Of a DNA stretch of 45,902 bases, positions 25,542 to 33,667 are shown one piece after another; the stretch's first letter is position 1; each line of letters opens with the position of its first letter. The DNA is from an uncultured Alphaproteobacteria bacterium (lineage in GTDB: Bacteria > Pseudomonadota > Alphaproteobacteria > HIMB59 > GCA-002718135), in NCBI GenBank assembly GCA_902561355.1, contig CACEPG010000007.1, forward strand, positions 1-45,902, written 5' to 3'. The notes beneath the pieces are model-generated. The model did no database searches. It was given only the letters and a program-made list of their open reading frames with translations, and was not told where the DNA came from. The translations under genes were made by a program, and so were the position numbers.

Positions 25542-26488
25542 TAAATTACTTCTTTTAATTTTTGAGGAATTTTAAAATGTATATCTTCTTTTTCATAAGA
25601 AGATTCTATAATATTAATATCAAATTTCTTTTCTAATTTTTTTAACAAGTTAGTTACTAAAATTTCAGGTGAAGAAGCACTAGCTGTTATTCCTATACTA
25701 TTAGATTCTGAAAAGTCTATTTGATTAATAAAATTCAGATCATCTAATAATAATGATTTTTTTGCACCATATTTTTTTGCAACTTCAACTAAACGTAAAG
25801 AATTTGATGAATTTTTTGATCCAATCACCAGAAAATAATCACAATTTTTAGCAATATTTTTTACTGCTTCTTGTCTGTTGCTTGTAGCATAACAAATATC
25901 TTTTTTCTTTGGCGCTATTACATTTGAAAATTTTGATTTTATTGTATTTATAATATCTTTGGTATCATCAACTGAAAGTGTTGTTTGAGTTACATAAGCT
26001 ATTTGATTATTTCTATCTAAAGGCAGTTTTTCGACATCATTAATATTTTCAACAAGATAAATATTTTTTTTTGTTTGACCCATTGTACCTATTACTTCTG
26101 GATGATTTCTATGACCTATTAAAACTACAGGTAATTTTTTACGTTCAAAGTTTTCAACCTCTCTATGAATTTTGCTCACTAATGGACATGTAGCATCATA
26201 ATACAACAGATTTAATTTTCTTGCCTCTTTAGGCACAGATTTAGGTACACCATGAGCAGAGAATATTACTGGACGATCATATTGTTTTATTTCATTTAAT
26301 TCTTCTACAAAAATTGCCCCTTGTTTACGTAATCTTTCTACTACAAAATTATTGTGAACAATTTCATGTCTGACATAAACAGGTTTGCCATATTTATTAA
26401 TTGCTTCTTCAACCATAAGAATAGCCCTTTCCACACCAGCACAAAATCCTCGTGGACCTGCCAAATAAATATCAATTTTTTTATTCAT
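25541..26488 (-). CDS. ispH: 4-hydroxy-3-methylbut-2-enyl diphosphate reductase
   Basis: Final enzyme of the MEP isoprenoid pathway, with a 4Fe-4S cluster. The three cluster cysteines are in GPRGFCAGVERA near the N-terminus, DATCPLVSKIH and KKDICYATSNRQ. Substrate-contacting motifs such as HEIVHN, SAHGVP and IGHRNHPEVIG are intact. Length 315 aa, standard. First gene of the ispH-thrB-rnhA operon. Its isoprenoid product feeds the UbiA and CtaB steps encoded in this window. Confidence 0.95.
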   Translation of the reverse strand: MNKKIDIYLAGPRGFCAGVERAILMVEEAINKYGKPVYVRHEIVHNNFVVERLRKQGAIFVEELNEIKQYDRPVIFSAHGVPKSVPKEARKLNLLYYDATCPLVSKIHREVENFERKKLPVVLIGHRNHPEVIGTMGQTKKNIYLVENINDVEKLPLDRNNQIAYVTQTTLSVDDTKDIINTIKSKFSNVIAPKKKDICYATSNRQEAVKNIAKNCDYFLVIGSKNSSNSLRLVEVAKKYGAKKSLLLDDLNFINQIDFSESNSIGITASASSPEILVTNLLKKLEKKFDINIIESSYEKEDIHFKIPQKLKEVI

Positions 26489-26506
26489 TTACTTTTAATT
26501 TTGATC

Positions 26507-27073
26507 ATGCTTTATAAACAAAGATATATTAATACAATTAAAATATTCGTGAAAAACTTTTTATATTTTTTAACTTATTTTTTTACCCTAGTATTTTTAT
26601 TAGGTTGTAATTCAAAATTTACTACTAAACAAGCCTCAAAAAATATTGATTGCCCCAGTATATTTTTCTCATCTGAGCATAGAAATTATATTCATAGCAA
26701 TGAAAAAGTAATAAGTTTAGATAATTTGGCTTTCAAAGCTAATATAAATAACTTTAAATTTAATATATCTTGTAAAAAATCAAATAATTTTGAACTTTAT
26801 CCTTTAGATATTTTATTTATTATTGAGCCTTTAACTGCCAAACAGTTAAATATTAAACTTCCAATTTATACAACTTTATTAGATCAAAAAAATAATCTTA
26901 TTGATACGCAATATTTTTCTATTGAAACTGAGATAATTAATAATCAAGAATCCAAAGAATATTCAACAATAGAACATATCTCAAGATTAAATATTGCAAC
27001 CAATAAAGATAATGTTTCAAGCATTATAATAGGATTTATGCTAGATAATGAAAAGAAGGATTTGCTAAATTAA
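26507..27073 (+). CDS. putative lipoprotein of unknown function
   Basis: Lipoprotein precursor of about 188 aa. The start is placed at ATG 26507; a longer frame back to 26354 would lie inside ispH on the opposite strand and is unlikely. Residues 1-34 form a basic N-terminus and a hydrophobic helix ending in the lipobox LLGC. The rest is a soluble, Asn/Lys-rich domain with SCKKSNNFELYPLDILFIIEPL and no motif I recognise. Its last 4 bases overlap the convergent atpF. Function unknown; it lies between ispH and the ATP synthase genes. Confidence 0.6.
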   Translation: MLYKQRYINTIKIFVKNFLYFLTYFFTLVFLLGCNSKFTTKQASKNIDCPSIFFSSEHRNYIHSNEKVISLDNLAFKANINNFKFNISCKKSNNFELYPLDILFIIEPLTAKQLNIKLPIYTTLLDQKNNLIDTQYFSIETEIINNQESKEYSTIEHISRLNIATNKDNVSSIIIGFMLDNEKKDLLN

Positions 27074-27555
27074 TTTTTAAGTACTGAAGATAATTCATTT
27101 ATAGAAGAATCAATAATTTTTTGTTTTTCTTTCTCATCAAGTTTTTCTTTTAAAAGATTAACCATAGCCTCAATAGCAGTAGATGATATATGAAACTGAA
27201 TTTGATTATTTGCATCACGTGTTAGTTGATCAATTTTTGAAGTAGCTATAATTTTTCTTTTTTCTATTTGATCTTTTAATTTTAATTCAGCATTAATTTT
27301 TAATTGATTAGCTTTATTTTTTGCTTCTTCAGATATAGATTGTATCTCTTGTTGCACATCATTCTGGCGTTTTTTTATTTCACTTAAAGTTATTTGGGTT
27401 TCATTTTTTAAATTTTCAGCTTCATCAATACTATCTTTGATTTGTTTTATTTGAGAGTCAAGATTAGTTGTAAGAATTTTTTTTATAGGATTAAATACAG
27501 CTGCTATAAAAGCAAAAAAGGCAACTGCTACCCAAAATTGTGGATCAGAAAACAT
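27070..27555 (-). CDS. atpF: ATP synthase F0 subunit b
   Basis: Peripheral stalk subunit of 161 aa. One N-terminal helix (SDPQFWVAVAFFAFIAAVF) is followed by a long charged coiled coil of Lys/Glu/Gln-rich heptads that dimerises with b'. Short ATVAFF-like start and the position after b' and c mark it as the b subunit of the photosynthetic/alphaproteobacterial split type. It overlaps the b' gene by one base. The F1 genes are not in the window, as is usual in alphaproteobacteria where F0 and F1 loci are separate. Confidence 0.9.
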   Translation of the reverse strand: MFSDPQFWVAVAFFAFIAAVFNPIKKILTTNLDSQIKQIKDSIDEAENLKNETQITLSEIKKRQNDVQQEIQSISEEAKNKANQLKINAELKLKDQIEKRKIIATSKIDQLTRDANNQIQFHISSTAIEAMVNLLKEKLDEKEKQKIIDSSINELSSVLKN

Positions 27556-28046
27556 TAATTAACTGATCTTCCAGCTGATTTAACTGCTTTCTTAATTTCT
27601 TCATCAGAAATATTTAGTTTAATTATTTTAGATAGTGTTAACTTTGTAATATCGTTAATTTGATTTTCTATATTTTCTAATGATTCTTTCTTATTTTTTT
27701 CAATAGTTTTTGCAGAGTCATTAATTTTTAAATCAAGTTCTTTATCTAAATTTTCTAATTCTTCCCCTGCTTTATTTTGCAGAGAATTAGAAGTTTGTTT
27801 TAAAATATTAGTTGCTTGAGATCTTGCTTGTATAAGTTGAGAATCAATTTGCTCCTGAATATTTTCTGCCTCTGCTTGTAGCTTCTTGGCTGTAGCTAAA
27901 TCTTCACTAATCTTTCTTTCACGTTTATCTAAAACAGATCCAATACGTGGTAAAGATATTCGCCATAAAAATACAAGCAAAAAAGAAAAAGTTACTACAA
28001 GCCAAAAAAGCTGTGAGACAAAAAACTCAGGGTTTAATTGTGGCAT
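27555..28046 (-). CDS. atpG: ATP synthase F0 subunit b'
   Basis: Second peripheral-stalk subunit, 163 aa. The N-terminus MPQLNPEFFVSQLFWLVVTF is diagnostic for alphaproteobacterial b', followed by the LPRIGSVLDKRERKISEDL segment and an extended coiled coil. It lies 20 bases after atpE and overlaps atpF by one base. It forms a heterodimer with the b subunit to hold the F1 head against rotation. The symbol atpG follows alphaproteobacterial usage for b' and does not mean gamma. Confidence 0.9.
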   Translation of the reverse strand: MPQLNPEFFVSQLFWLVVTFSFLLVFLWRISLPRIGSVLDKRERKISEDLATAKKLQAEAENIQEQIDSQLIQARSQATNILKQTSNSLQNKAGEELENLDKELDLKINDSAKTIEKNKKESLENIENQINDITKLTLSKIIKLNISDEEIKKAVKSAGRSVN

Positions 28047-28066
28047 TGATATCTCTTTTAACTAAA

Positions 28067-28291
28067 TTAACCAAATAATATTACTAGAGCTATAACTAGT
28101 GCAAAAAGTGCAATTGCTTCAACAAGTGCAAATCCTAACATAGTCATTGTGAACACCTCTCCACGAGCTGCAGGGTTTCTCCCTACTGCTTCAATGAATG
28201 AAGAGAAAATATTCCCAATTCCTATACCTGAACCAATAACACCAATTACGGCAAGTCCGGCTCCGATAACTTTAGCTGCTTCTATTTCCAT
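28067..28291 (-). CDS. atpE: ATP synthase F0 subunit c
   Basis: Proteolipid ring subunit of 74 aa, two helices joined by the polar loop GRNPAARGE. The proton-carrying Glu is E58 in LGFALVEAIALFAL. No sodium-type ligand set (Q in helix 1 with the ES pair) is visible, so it is proton-coupled. A run of GxGxGxG glycine packing is seen in helix 1 (VIGSGIGIGN). A Shine-Dalgarno AGGAGG precedes the ATG, fitting the high expression needed for this subunit. Confidence 0.96.
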   Translation of the reverse strand: MEIEAAKVIGAGLAVIGVIGSGIGIGNIFSSFIEAVGRNPAARGEVFTMTMLGFALVEAIALFALVIALVILFG

Positions 28292-28306
28292 AAATCCTCC
28301 TAGATT

Positions 28307-29053
28307 TTAGTGTAAATGATATGCATCGTTAATATATAAGCAAGTTAAAATAGCAAATACATACGCCTGCAAAAATGCGATTAAAATTTCTAAACCAGTT
28401 AGTGCAACAATAAATACCAGAGGTAGAACACCAGTAAAAAACGGCATTGCAACTACAAAACCAGCAAAGACTTTAAGTAATGTATGACCTGCTAACATGT
28501 TAGCAAAAAGCCTTACAGACAAACTAATTGGACGAGATAAATAGGATATTACCTCTATTGGAATTAAAAGAGGGTGCATATAAAAGGGAACACCTGGGAT
28601 ATAAAAGAAAGTAAAAAATTTAATTCCATGATTTAAAAAACCTAAAATAGTCACACCAATGAAAACAACAGATGCAAGTGCAAATGTAACAATAATATGA
28701 CTTGTAAAAGTAAACTGGTAAGGAACCATTCCTACCATATTACCAATAAGAACAAACATAAAAAGTGAGAACACAAATGGGAAATATTTTTTTCCATTAT
28801 TTCCTACAGTATCACTTAATAATTGGGCGATAAAATTATACATAAGTTCTGAAACTAATTGTAATCTATTTGGAACTATTGATCTTGGGTTAACAGTAAG
28901 CGTTAAAAATAAAGTTATTACTGCAACAGTAATAACCATTGATAAAGAAGAATTTGTAAAAGAAATATCATACCCACCTATTTTATTATGAGTCATTGGA
29001 ATTATTTCGAATTGCTCTAAAGGGCTATGTTTTTCTCCGTCTTTTGATGCCAT
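28307..29053 (-). CDS. atpB: ATP synthase F0 subunit a
   Basis: Stator channel subunit of 248 aa with about six helices. The essential Arg lies in RPISLSVRLFANMLAGH, and LTGLEILIAFLQAYVFAILTCLYINDAYH forms the C-terminal helices. The N-terminal PLEQFEIIP is typical of alphaproteobacterial a subunits. It lies 15 bases upstream of atpE. Together with subunit c it forms the proton path that uses the gradient made by the cytochrome oxidase encoded at 5351-9679. Confidence 0.95.
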   Translation of the reverse strand: MASKDGEKHSPLEQFEIIPMTHNKIGGYDISFTNSSLSMVITVAVITLFLTLTVNPRSIVPNRLQLVSELMYNFIAQLLSDTVGNNGKKYFPFVFSLFMFVLIGNMVGMVPYQFTFTSHIIVTFALASVVFIGVTILGFLNHGIKFFTFFYIPGVPFYMHPLLIPIEVISYLSRPISLSVRLFANMLAGHTLLKVFAGFVVAMPFFTGVLPLVFIVALTGLEILIAFLQAYVFAILTCLYINDAYHLH

Positions 29054-29080
29054 AAAATTATATTGTAATTACTAAAAAAC

Positions 29081-29368
29081 TTATTGTTTCTCAATGCGAC
29101 GCATTACACGATAAATATTTAAAAATCCAGCAAATGCGCCAAGAATAAAGAAAATAATTAACCCAAATGGTTTTGTATTTAAATAATTATCCACAATCAA
29201 ACCTATTCCTACACCTACTGCTAGCGCAGCAATAATTTCAGTGCTAATTTTGAAACCAAATCCAGCACCACTTTCTTTTTTTCTTATAACTGTTTTGTCT
29301 TTAGAAGATTCTATTTTATCAATTTTTTTTTTTAATTCTTCTAGTTTATTTTTTTTATTAATTAGCAT
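29081..29368 (-). CDS. atpI: AtpZ/AtpI family F0 assembly protein
   Basis: Small membrane protein of 95 aa preceding the F0 genes. A charged coiled N-terminus (LEELKKKIDKIESSKDK) is followed by two helices with GAGFGFKISTEIIAALAVGVGIG and FGLIIFFILGAFAGFLNIYRVM, the AtpZ/AtpI pattern. Members help c-ring assembly or possibly Mg/Ca transport. It overlaps the smc stop, so the F0 cluster may be transcribed together with smc. Confidence 0.87.
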   Translation of the reverse strand: MLINKKNKLEELKKKIDKIESSKDKTVIRKKESGAGFGFKISTEIIAALAVGVGIGLIVDNYLNTKPFGLIIFFILGAFAGFLNIYRVMRRIEKQ

Positions 29369-32010
29369 TATGGATTTTCCTCATCTCTTTCACGAATTTC
29401 AATAGCTTTTTCTAAATCTACTGAAACAAGTTGAGAAACACCTTGTTCAGGCATGGTAACACCAAATAATCTATTTACACGTGCCATAGTCATTCTGTGA
29501 TGAGTAATTACCAAAAACTTTGTTTTAGAACTTTTTGCAATCTCTTCAACTAATGTACAGAAGCGATCAACATTTGTATCATCTAGTGGCGCATCAACCT
29601 CATCAAGGACACATATAGGAGCTGGATTTGATAAAAAAACAGCAAACAATAAAGATAAAGCTGTTAAAGCTTGCTCTCCACCGGATAATAAATTTAAATT
29701 TTGTAATTTCTTTCCAGGGGGGCTTGCATAAATTTCCAAACCAGCTTGTAAAGGATCTGTCTCATCTGTGAATTTTAAGTATGCTTTACCTCCACCAAAT
29801 AATTGATTAAATAGTTTTTGAAAATTTTCATTTACAACCCCATAAGCTGCTAGTAATCTTTGACGACCTTCAGTGTTTAGTGAGTCTATGGCTTCTCTGA
29901 GTTTTGATATTGCGGCTAACAAGTCATTTTGATCTGCTTTAATTGATGAAACCTTTTTTTCTAAATCTATTGATTCTTCTTCGGCTAATAAATTAACACC
30001 ACCTAACCTTTCTTGTTCAGCGATTAATCTTTCCAATTTTCTTTCTAAATCATTGATGTCTTTTAAAGTTTTATTAGGGTTTAATTCAGCTATATTATAT
30101 AATTCTTCTAATTTAGCATTTAGTCTTTCTTTAACTTGTAAACTTAATTGTTTTATTGCTTCATTAATAGTTTCAATTGAACCTTCTATACGAATTTTCT
30201 CTTCACGTGATTCATTTAATTTTATTTCTTCTAATTTTAATCTTTTATTTATCTCATTAGCTAATTGTTCAGTTTCTTTAAGTAAATTTGAAATTTTTTC
30301 GTATTCAATTTTATTTTCATCAATCAATTTTTGTAAACGAACTTTCTCTGAAGTAATATTTTTTGGCATTGAACGCAAATTTGATAATTCATTTGTTAAA
30401 TTTATCTCTCTATCTTTAAGTTCGGTTATTCGTTGATTTGCTTTTGTCAAAATATCATTCCACTGCTTTTCCTCTTTTGAAAGCTGTTTTAACCTTCTGT
30501 TTTTTAACTGTTCTAATACAGCTTTTGTAGATGAGTTTTGTTTTCCTTTAGAAATGTAACCATCCCAACGCCATATTTCGCCTGAAATACTTACAATAAT
30601 TTGACCAGGTTTTAATTCATTTTGTATTTTTAAAACATCAGATTTTTCTTCAATTAAACCTACAAAATCTAGCTTTTTTTTCAGATTTTCTGGAGCTTTA
30701 ATTAACTTAGAAAATTTTGTGATATTTTCAGGAAAGTCTGATTTTACGTTATCGGTTAATATTCTCCAATAACTAGATTGCTCTTCATTTATAGAAGCAA
30801 TCAACTCATCCGAAAATACAGCAGCAACTGCTTGTTCATAACCATCTTCAAAATCAATGTAATCAATTATAGGATTGTTATTTTGTTTACTATTTGTTTC
30901 TAAACTTTGCTCATCACTTGCTTCAATAAATAAATCTCCTTGTTGTTTTTCTAAAATTGATTTTTCTTCTTTTACCCTTTCTAAATTCTCTTTTGCATCA
31001 TCAAATAAAAATTGTTCTCTATTAATATCATTTTTTATCTGTTCTATTCTTATCTGAGTTTCTTCAACCGCATCATTTGCTCTATTTATTTCTTTTTCTT
31101 GATTATCCAAATTAATTGTATTTTTTTGGAGCTCAGATGATATTTGACTTTCTCTTAATCTTAAATCAGGGAGACTGTGTTGAACTTTTTCATATTCAAT
31201 ATTTATTTTTGCAACTTTTTGAGTTTGATTATTTACTAATTTATTTTGTGTTTTTATTTTTTCAGAAGCTTCTTCAAGTTTATTTTTTTCAATAATCCAT
31301 TTACTATAAAAAACAGATGCTCTTGCTTTTGTAATATCTTTTTGAATATTCTTGTATCTTTCAGCTTGCTTAGATTGTTTTTTTAAAGATTCTAACTGTT
31401 CTTCTTGAGCTTTGAGAACATCTTTTACTCTTTCTAAATTTGTTTCTGTTGCATTTAATCTAAGTTCTGCCTCATGTCGTCTTGAATGTAGTCCAGTTAT
31501 CCCTGCTGCTTCTTCTAATAAGCTTCTCCTTTGTTCAGGTTTTGCCGCTATGATTGCCCCAACTCTTCCCTGACTAACCATTGATGTTGATCTGGCACCA
31601 GTCGCGGCATCAGCAAATAAAAGCTGTACATCTTTAAGCCTTACTTCTTTTCCATTAACTCTATATTCTGAACCTTCACCTCTCCATATTCGGCGAGTTA
31701 CCTCAATTTCACTACTCTGATTAAATAAACTAGGTGCTTGTCTGTCGCTATTATCTAAATCAATTGAAACTTCAGCAATATCCCAAGGGGGTCGACCTGC
31801 TGTACCATTAAAAATTACATCATCTAATTCGCTTCCTCGCATTTGTTTAGGTGAAAGCTCTCCCATTACAAATCTAAAAGCTTCTACTAAGTTTGATTTA
31901 CCACATCCATTAGGCCCAACAATGCCCGTAAGTCCATTTTCTATGATAATTTCTGTTGGTTCAACAAACGATTTAAAGCCTTTTACTCTAAGCGTTTTAA
32001 ATTTAATCAT
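29368..32010 (-). CDS. smc: chromosome segregation protein SMC, short form
   Basis: Chromosome condensation ATPase. The N-terminal Walker A GPNGCGKSN is at 32-40, with a Q-loop region near SQGRVGAIIAAKPEQRRSLLEEAAGI. Coiled coil 1 covers about 170-370, followed by a hinge-like segment (about 375-500, with FEDGYEQAVAAVF) and then coiled coil 2. The C-terminal head has LLSGGEQALTALSLLFA and the Walker B CVLDEVDAPLDD. At 880 aa it is far shorter than the usual 1150-1200 aa; both heads are intact and the coiled coils are reduced. ScpA/ScpB are not in the window. Confidence 0.93.
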   Translation of the reverse strand: MIKFKTLRVKGFKSFVEPTEIIIENGLTGIVGPNGCGKSNLVEAFRFVMGELSPKQMRGSELDDVIFNGTAGRPPWDIAEVSIDLDNSDRQAPSLFNQSSEIEVTRRIWRGEGSEYRVNGKEVRLKDVQLLFADAATGARSTSMVSQGRVGAIIAAKPEQRRSLLEEAAGITGLHSRRHEAELRLNATETNLERVKDVLKAQEEQLESLKKQSKQAERYKNIQKDITKARASVFYSKWIIEKNKLEEASEKIKTQNKLVNNQTQKVAKINIEYEKVQHSLPDLRLRESQISSELQKNTINLDNQEKEINRANDAVEETQIRIEQIKNDINREQFLFDDAKENLERVKEEKSILEKQQGDLFIEASDEQSLETNSKQNNNPIIDYIDFEDGYEQAVAAVFSDELIASINEEQSSYWRILTDNVKSDFPENITKFSKLIKAPENLKKKLDFVGLIEEKSDVLKIQNELKPGQIIVSISGEIWRWDGYISKGKQNSSTKAVLEQLKNRRLKQLSKEEKQWNDILTKANQRITELKDREINLTNELSNLRSMPKNITSEKVRLQKLIDENKIEYEKISNLLKETEQLANEINKRLKLEEIKLNESREEKIRIEGSIETINEAIKQLSLQVKERLNAKLEELYNIAELNPNKTLKDINDLERKLERLIAEQERLGGVNLLAEEESIDLEKKVSSIKADQNDLLAAISKLREAIDSLNTEGRQRLLAAYGVVNENFQKLFNQLFGGGKAYLKFTDETDPLQAGLEIYASPPGKKLQNLNLLSGGEQALTALSLLFAVFLSNPAPICVLDEVDAPLDDTNVDRFCTLVEEIAKSSKTKFLVITHHRMTMARVNRLFGVTMPEQGVSQLVSVDLEKAIEIRERDEENP

Positions 32011-32013
32011 TAA

Positions 32014-32625
32014 CTATTCTGATAATATTTTATCAATGATTTGTCTAAATTCTTTTATACTTTTATTTCCTTCTATAAGATTGCCATTCACTAAAAATGA
32101 TGGAGTGGAGCGGATATTGAACTCTTTTTGTGCTGCGATTACACCTTCTAGAATTTCGTTTTCTAATTGCTCATTACTATAACAAGCATCAAATTCATCT
32201 TTTGTCATACCTCCGCTTTGCATTATTTTGTATAATTCTTGCATAGTTGTAGCATTTTCTCTCACAACCCAACTTTTTTGTAACAAATAAAGTGCATTCA
32301 TATAGTCATATCTTACTTCATTAGGAATGCATCGCATCATCATACTTCCTAGCAAAGCCGGATAATTAAAAGGAAAATCACGAAAAACAAACCTTACTTT
32401 ACCAGTATCAATATACTCAGTTTTTAGGTCATTTAGTGTGCTATTATGAAAAGAAGCACAATGACTGCAAGACATAGATGCATACTCAATAATAGTAATA
32501 GGTGCATCTTTATCACCAATTACAAAATCATTATCTTTAATTTCTAAAACTGATGCTTCATTAGCTTCTAAGGAAAATACGAAGGTAATCAGTAAAATAA
32601 ATAAAGTAGCAAATATTTTATTCAT
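32014..32625 (-). CDS. DsbA family thioredoxin-fold protein
   Basis: Periplasmic thiol oxidoreductase of 203 aa. A signal peptide covers about 1-21. The active site is C53-S-H-C56 in EYASMSCSHCASFH, and the cis-proline is in RSTPSFLVNG. The large helical insertion between them is of the DsbA/DsbG-like type found next to smc in alphaproteobacteria. It would form disulfides in exported proteins such as the cupredoxins and cytochromes encoded here. It overlaps the DUF721 gene by one base and ends 3 bases before smc. Confidence 0.88.
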   Translation of the reverse strand: MNKIFATLFILLITFVFSLEANEASVLEIKDNDFVIGDKDAPITIIEYASMSCSHCASFHNSTLNDLKTEYIDTGKVRFVFRDFPFNYPALLGSMMMRCIPNEVRYDYMNALYLLQKSWVVRENATTMQELYKIMQSGGMTKDEFDACYSNEQLENEILEGVIAAQKEFNIRSTPSFLVNGNLIEGNKSIKEFRQIIDKILSE

Positions 32626-33128
32626 TATTGGTCTTTTTTATTAATCGATTGAATTAATTTCTCAAGAGATTTTTCTAATTCTTTGTTATTTATATTTTTT
32701 ATATCCGATTTACCTAAGCTAATATTTTTAATAGAATTTTGTTTTTTTGTATAATTTTTTTTTGGAATAAAATTTTGTTTTAAACGTATATTAGATATAG
32801 CTTTATATCCAAAGTAACTGTTAATTTTATCAATAATTTTATCTTTAAAGTGTTGAAATTCAACTGCTGCAACTGGTGATACATTGATGTGCAAATAATT
32901 ACTATAAATAACATCACCAGTATCATTTTCTCCCTCAGGAATACGGCTAATTTTAGTAGGTTCTGAATGATTAGCAAAGAATTGACCCACTATTTTTGGC
33001 CATTTTGCAATTATAAGATATTCTATTTTGCCATATTTATTAGAAATATCTCTATTAATTTTTTTTAGTGAATCACCGATTGTTTTGGGCACAAAAGCTC
33101 TTTTTGATTCTTCATTCTTGTTGTTCAT
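32625..33128 (-). CDS. DUF721 (DciA-like) protein
   Basis: A 167-aa protein with a DUF721 domain at about residues 15-105: IGDSLKKINRDISNKYGKIEYLIIAKWPKIVG is broken only by chance residues and contains the WPKIVG motif, then PVAAVEFQHFKDKIIDKIN. DciA-type members load the replicative helicase; in this short alphaproteobacterial form the role is not proven. The C-terminal third is Lys/Asn-rich. Its first 15 codons and upstream region lie in the direct repeat also found at 39860-39945, which carries a decayed copy of its start. Confidence 0.82.
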   Translation of the reverse strand: MNNKNEESKRAFVPKTIGDSLKKINRDISNKYGKIEYLIIAKWPKIVGQFFANHSEPTKISRIPEGENDTGDVIYSNYLHINVSPVAAVEFQHFKDKIIDKINSYFGYKAISNIRLKQNFIPKKNYTKKQNSIKNISLGKSDIKNINNKELEKSLEKLIQSINKKDQ

Positions 33129-33170
33129 TCTTGTTTATCAGATGTATAGTAGTTAATTATGAAATCAATA
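33085..33170. repeat. direct repeat, left copy, bracketing the sox island
   Basis: 86 bases matching 39860-39945 in the same orientation at a constant offset of 6775, with 5 mismatches (positions 33090, 33106, 33117, 33129, 33141) and no gaps. This copy holds the first 15 or so codons of the intact DUF721 gene and its upstream region, including a possible minus-strand -10 TATACA. Outside these limits the two sequences stop matching at once. Confidence 0.95.
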
Positions 33171-33221
33171 TAGTTATTCCTTAAAAAATTATAATCTATT
33201 GTTAATAAGTAATTTAACTCA

Positions 33222-33250
33222 TTGACAAATCAAATCTGAATTGTTTTAAA
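33222..33250 (+). promoter_or_regulatory. probable sigma-70 promoter for the fcc genes
   Basis: A perfect -35 TTGACA at 33222-33227 is followed by a 17-base spacer and a -10-like TTTAAA at 33245-33250. Transcription would begin near 33257, almost at the ATG at 33259, implying a leaderless or nearly leaderless mRNA; no Shine-Dalgarno is seen there. Confidence 0.4.
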
Positions 33251-33258
33251 TCGTAAAT

Positions 33259-33597
33259 ATGAAAATATTATTATTTGTGATCTTTTTACTAACATCTTTT
33301 TGCAAATTTGCATTTTCAGATGAGCATTTAGATGAGCAACAAATTATTGCAATGGGTGATATAGAATATGGAGAATATTTAGGTTCTGAATGTGCGACAT
33401 GTCATATTCAGACAGGAGAAAGTGCAGGTATTCCTGCAATTAACGGTATGGATGCAGAGGTGTTTGTTGCTTTAATGCTTGCTTACAGATCAAAATTGAT
33501 GGAAAATCCTGTTATGCAAATGATCGCTGGGAGACTTAATGATGAACAAATTGGCTCATTAGCTCTTTATTTTAGTACATTAGAACCACCAAAATGA
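33259..33597 (+). CDS. monoheme cytochrome c, FccA-like
   Basis: Periplasmic class I cytochrome c of 112 aa. A signal peptide at 1-20 precedes a heme motif C45-A-T-C48-H49. The sixth ligand is probably a Met in NPVMQMIAGRLND, and the C-terminal helix has IGSLALYFSTLEPPK. It is followed after 70 bases by the flavocytochrome flavoprotein gene, so it is most likely the heme subunit of flavocytochrome c sulfide dehydrogenase. It is a monoheme, unlike the diheme SoxE of Paracoccus. It does not resemble SoxX or SoxA. Confidence 0.82.
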   Translation: MKILLFVIFLLTSFCKFAFSDEHLDEQQIIAMGDIEYGEYLGSECATCHIQTGESAGIPAINGMDAEVFVALMLAYRSKLMENPVMQMIAGRLNDEQIGSLALYFSTLEPPK

Positions 33598-33667
33598 TCA
33601 TATTTTCATTTACTTAAGGTTAAAAGGTGATAAAAATCTATCAGTCAATTTAATTGGGGAGGACATA

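Noticed and set aside
26354..26506. N-terminal extension of the lipoprotein frame
   Set aside because: Overlaps the conserved N-terminal coding part of ispH on the other strand and would move the lipobox signal away from the protein start.
30053..30436. 127-codon frame on plus inside smc
   Set aside because: Mirror of the low-complexity coiled coil of smc; Ser/Phe/Leu-rich shadow.
33259..33597. The small cytochrome as SoxX
   Set aside because: Lacks SoxX features and matches the FccA/class I pattern, with an adjacent FccB flavoprotein gene.
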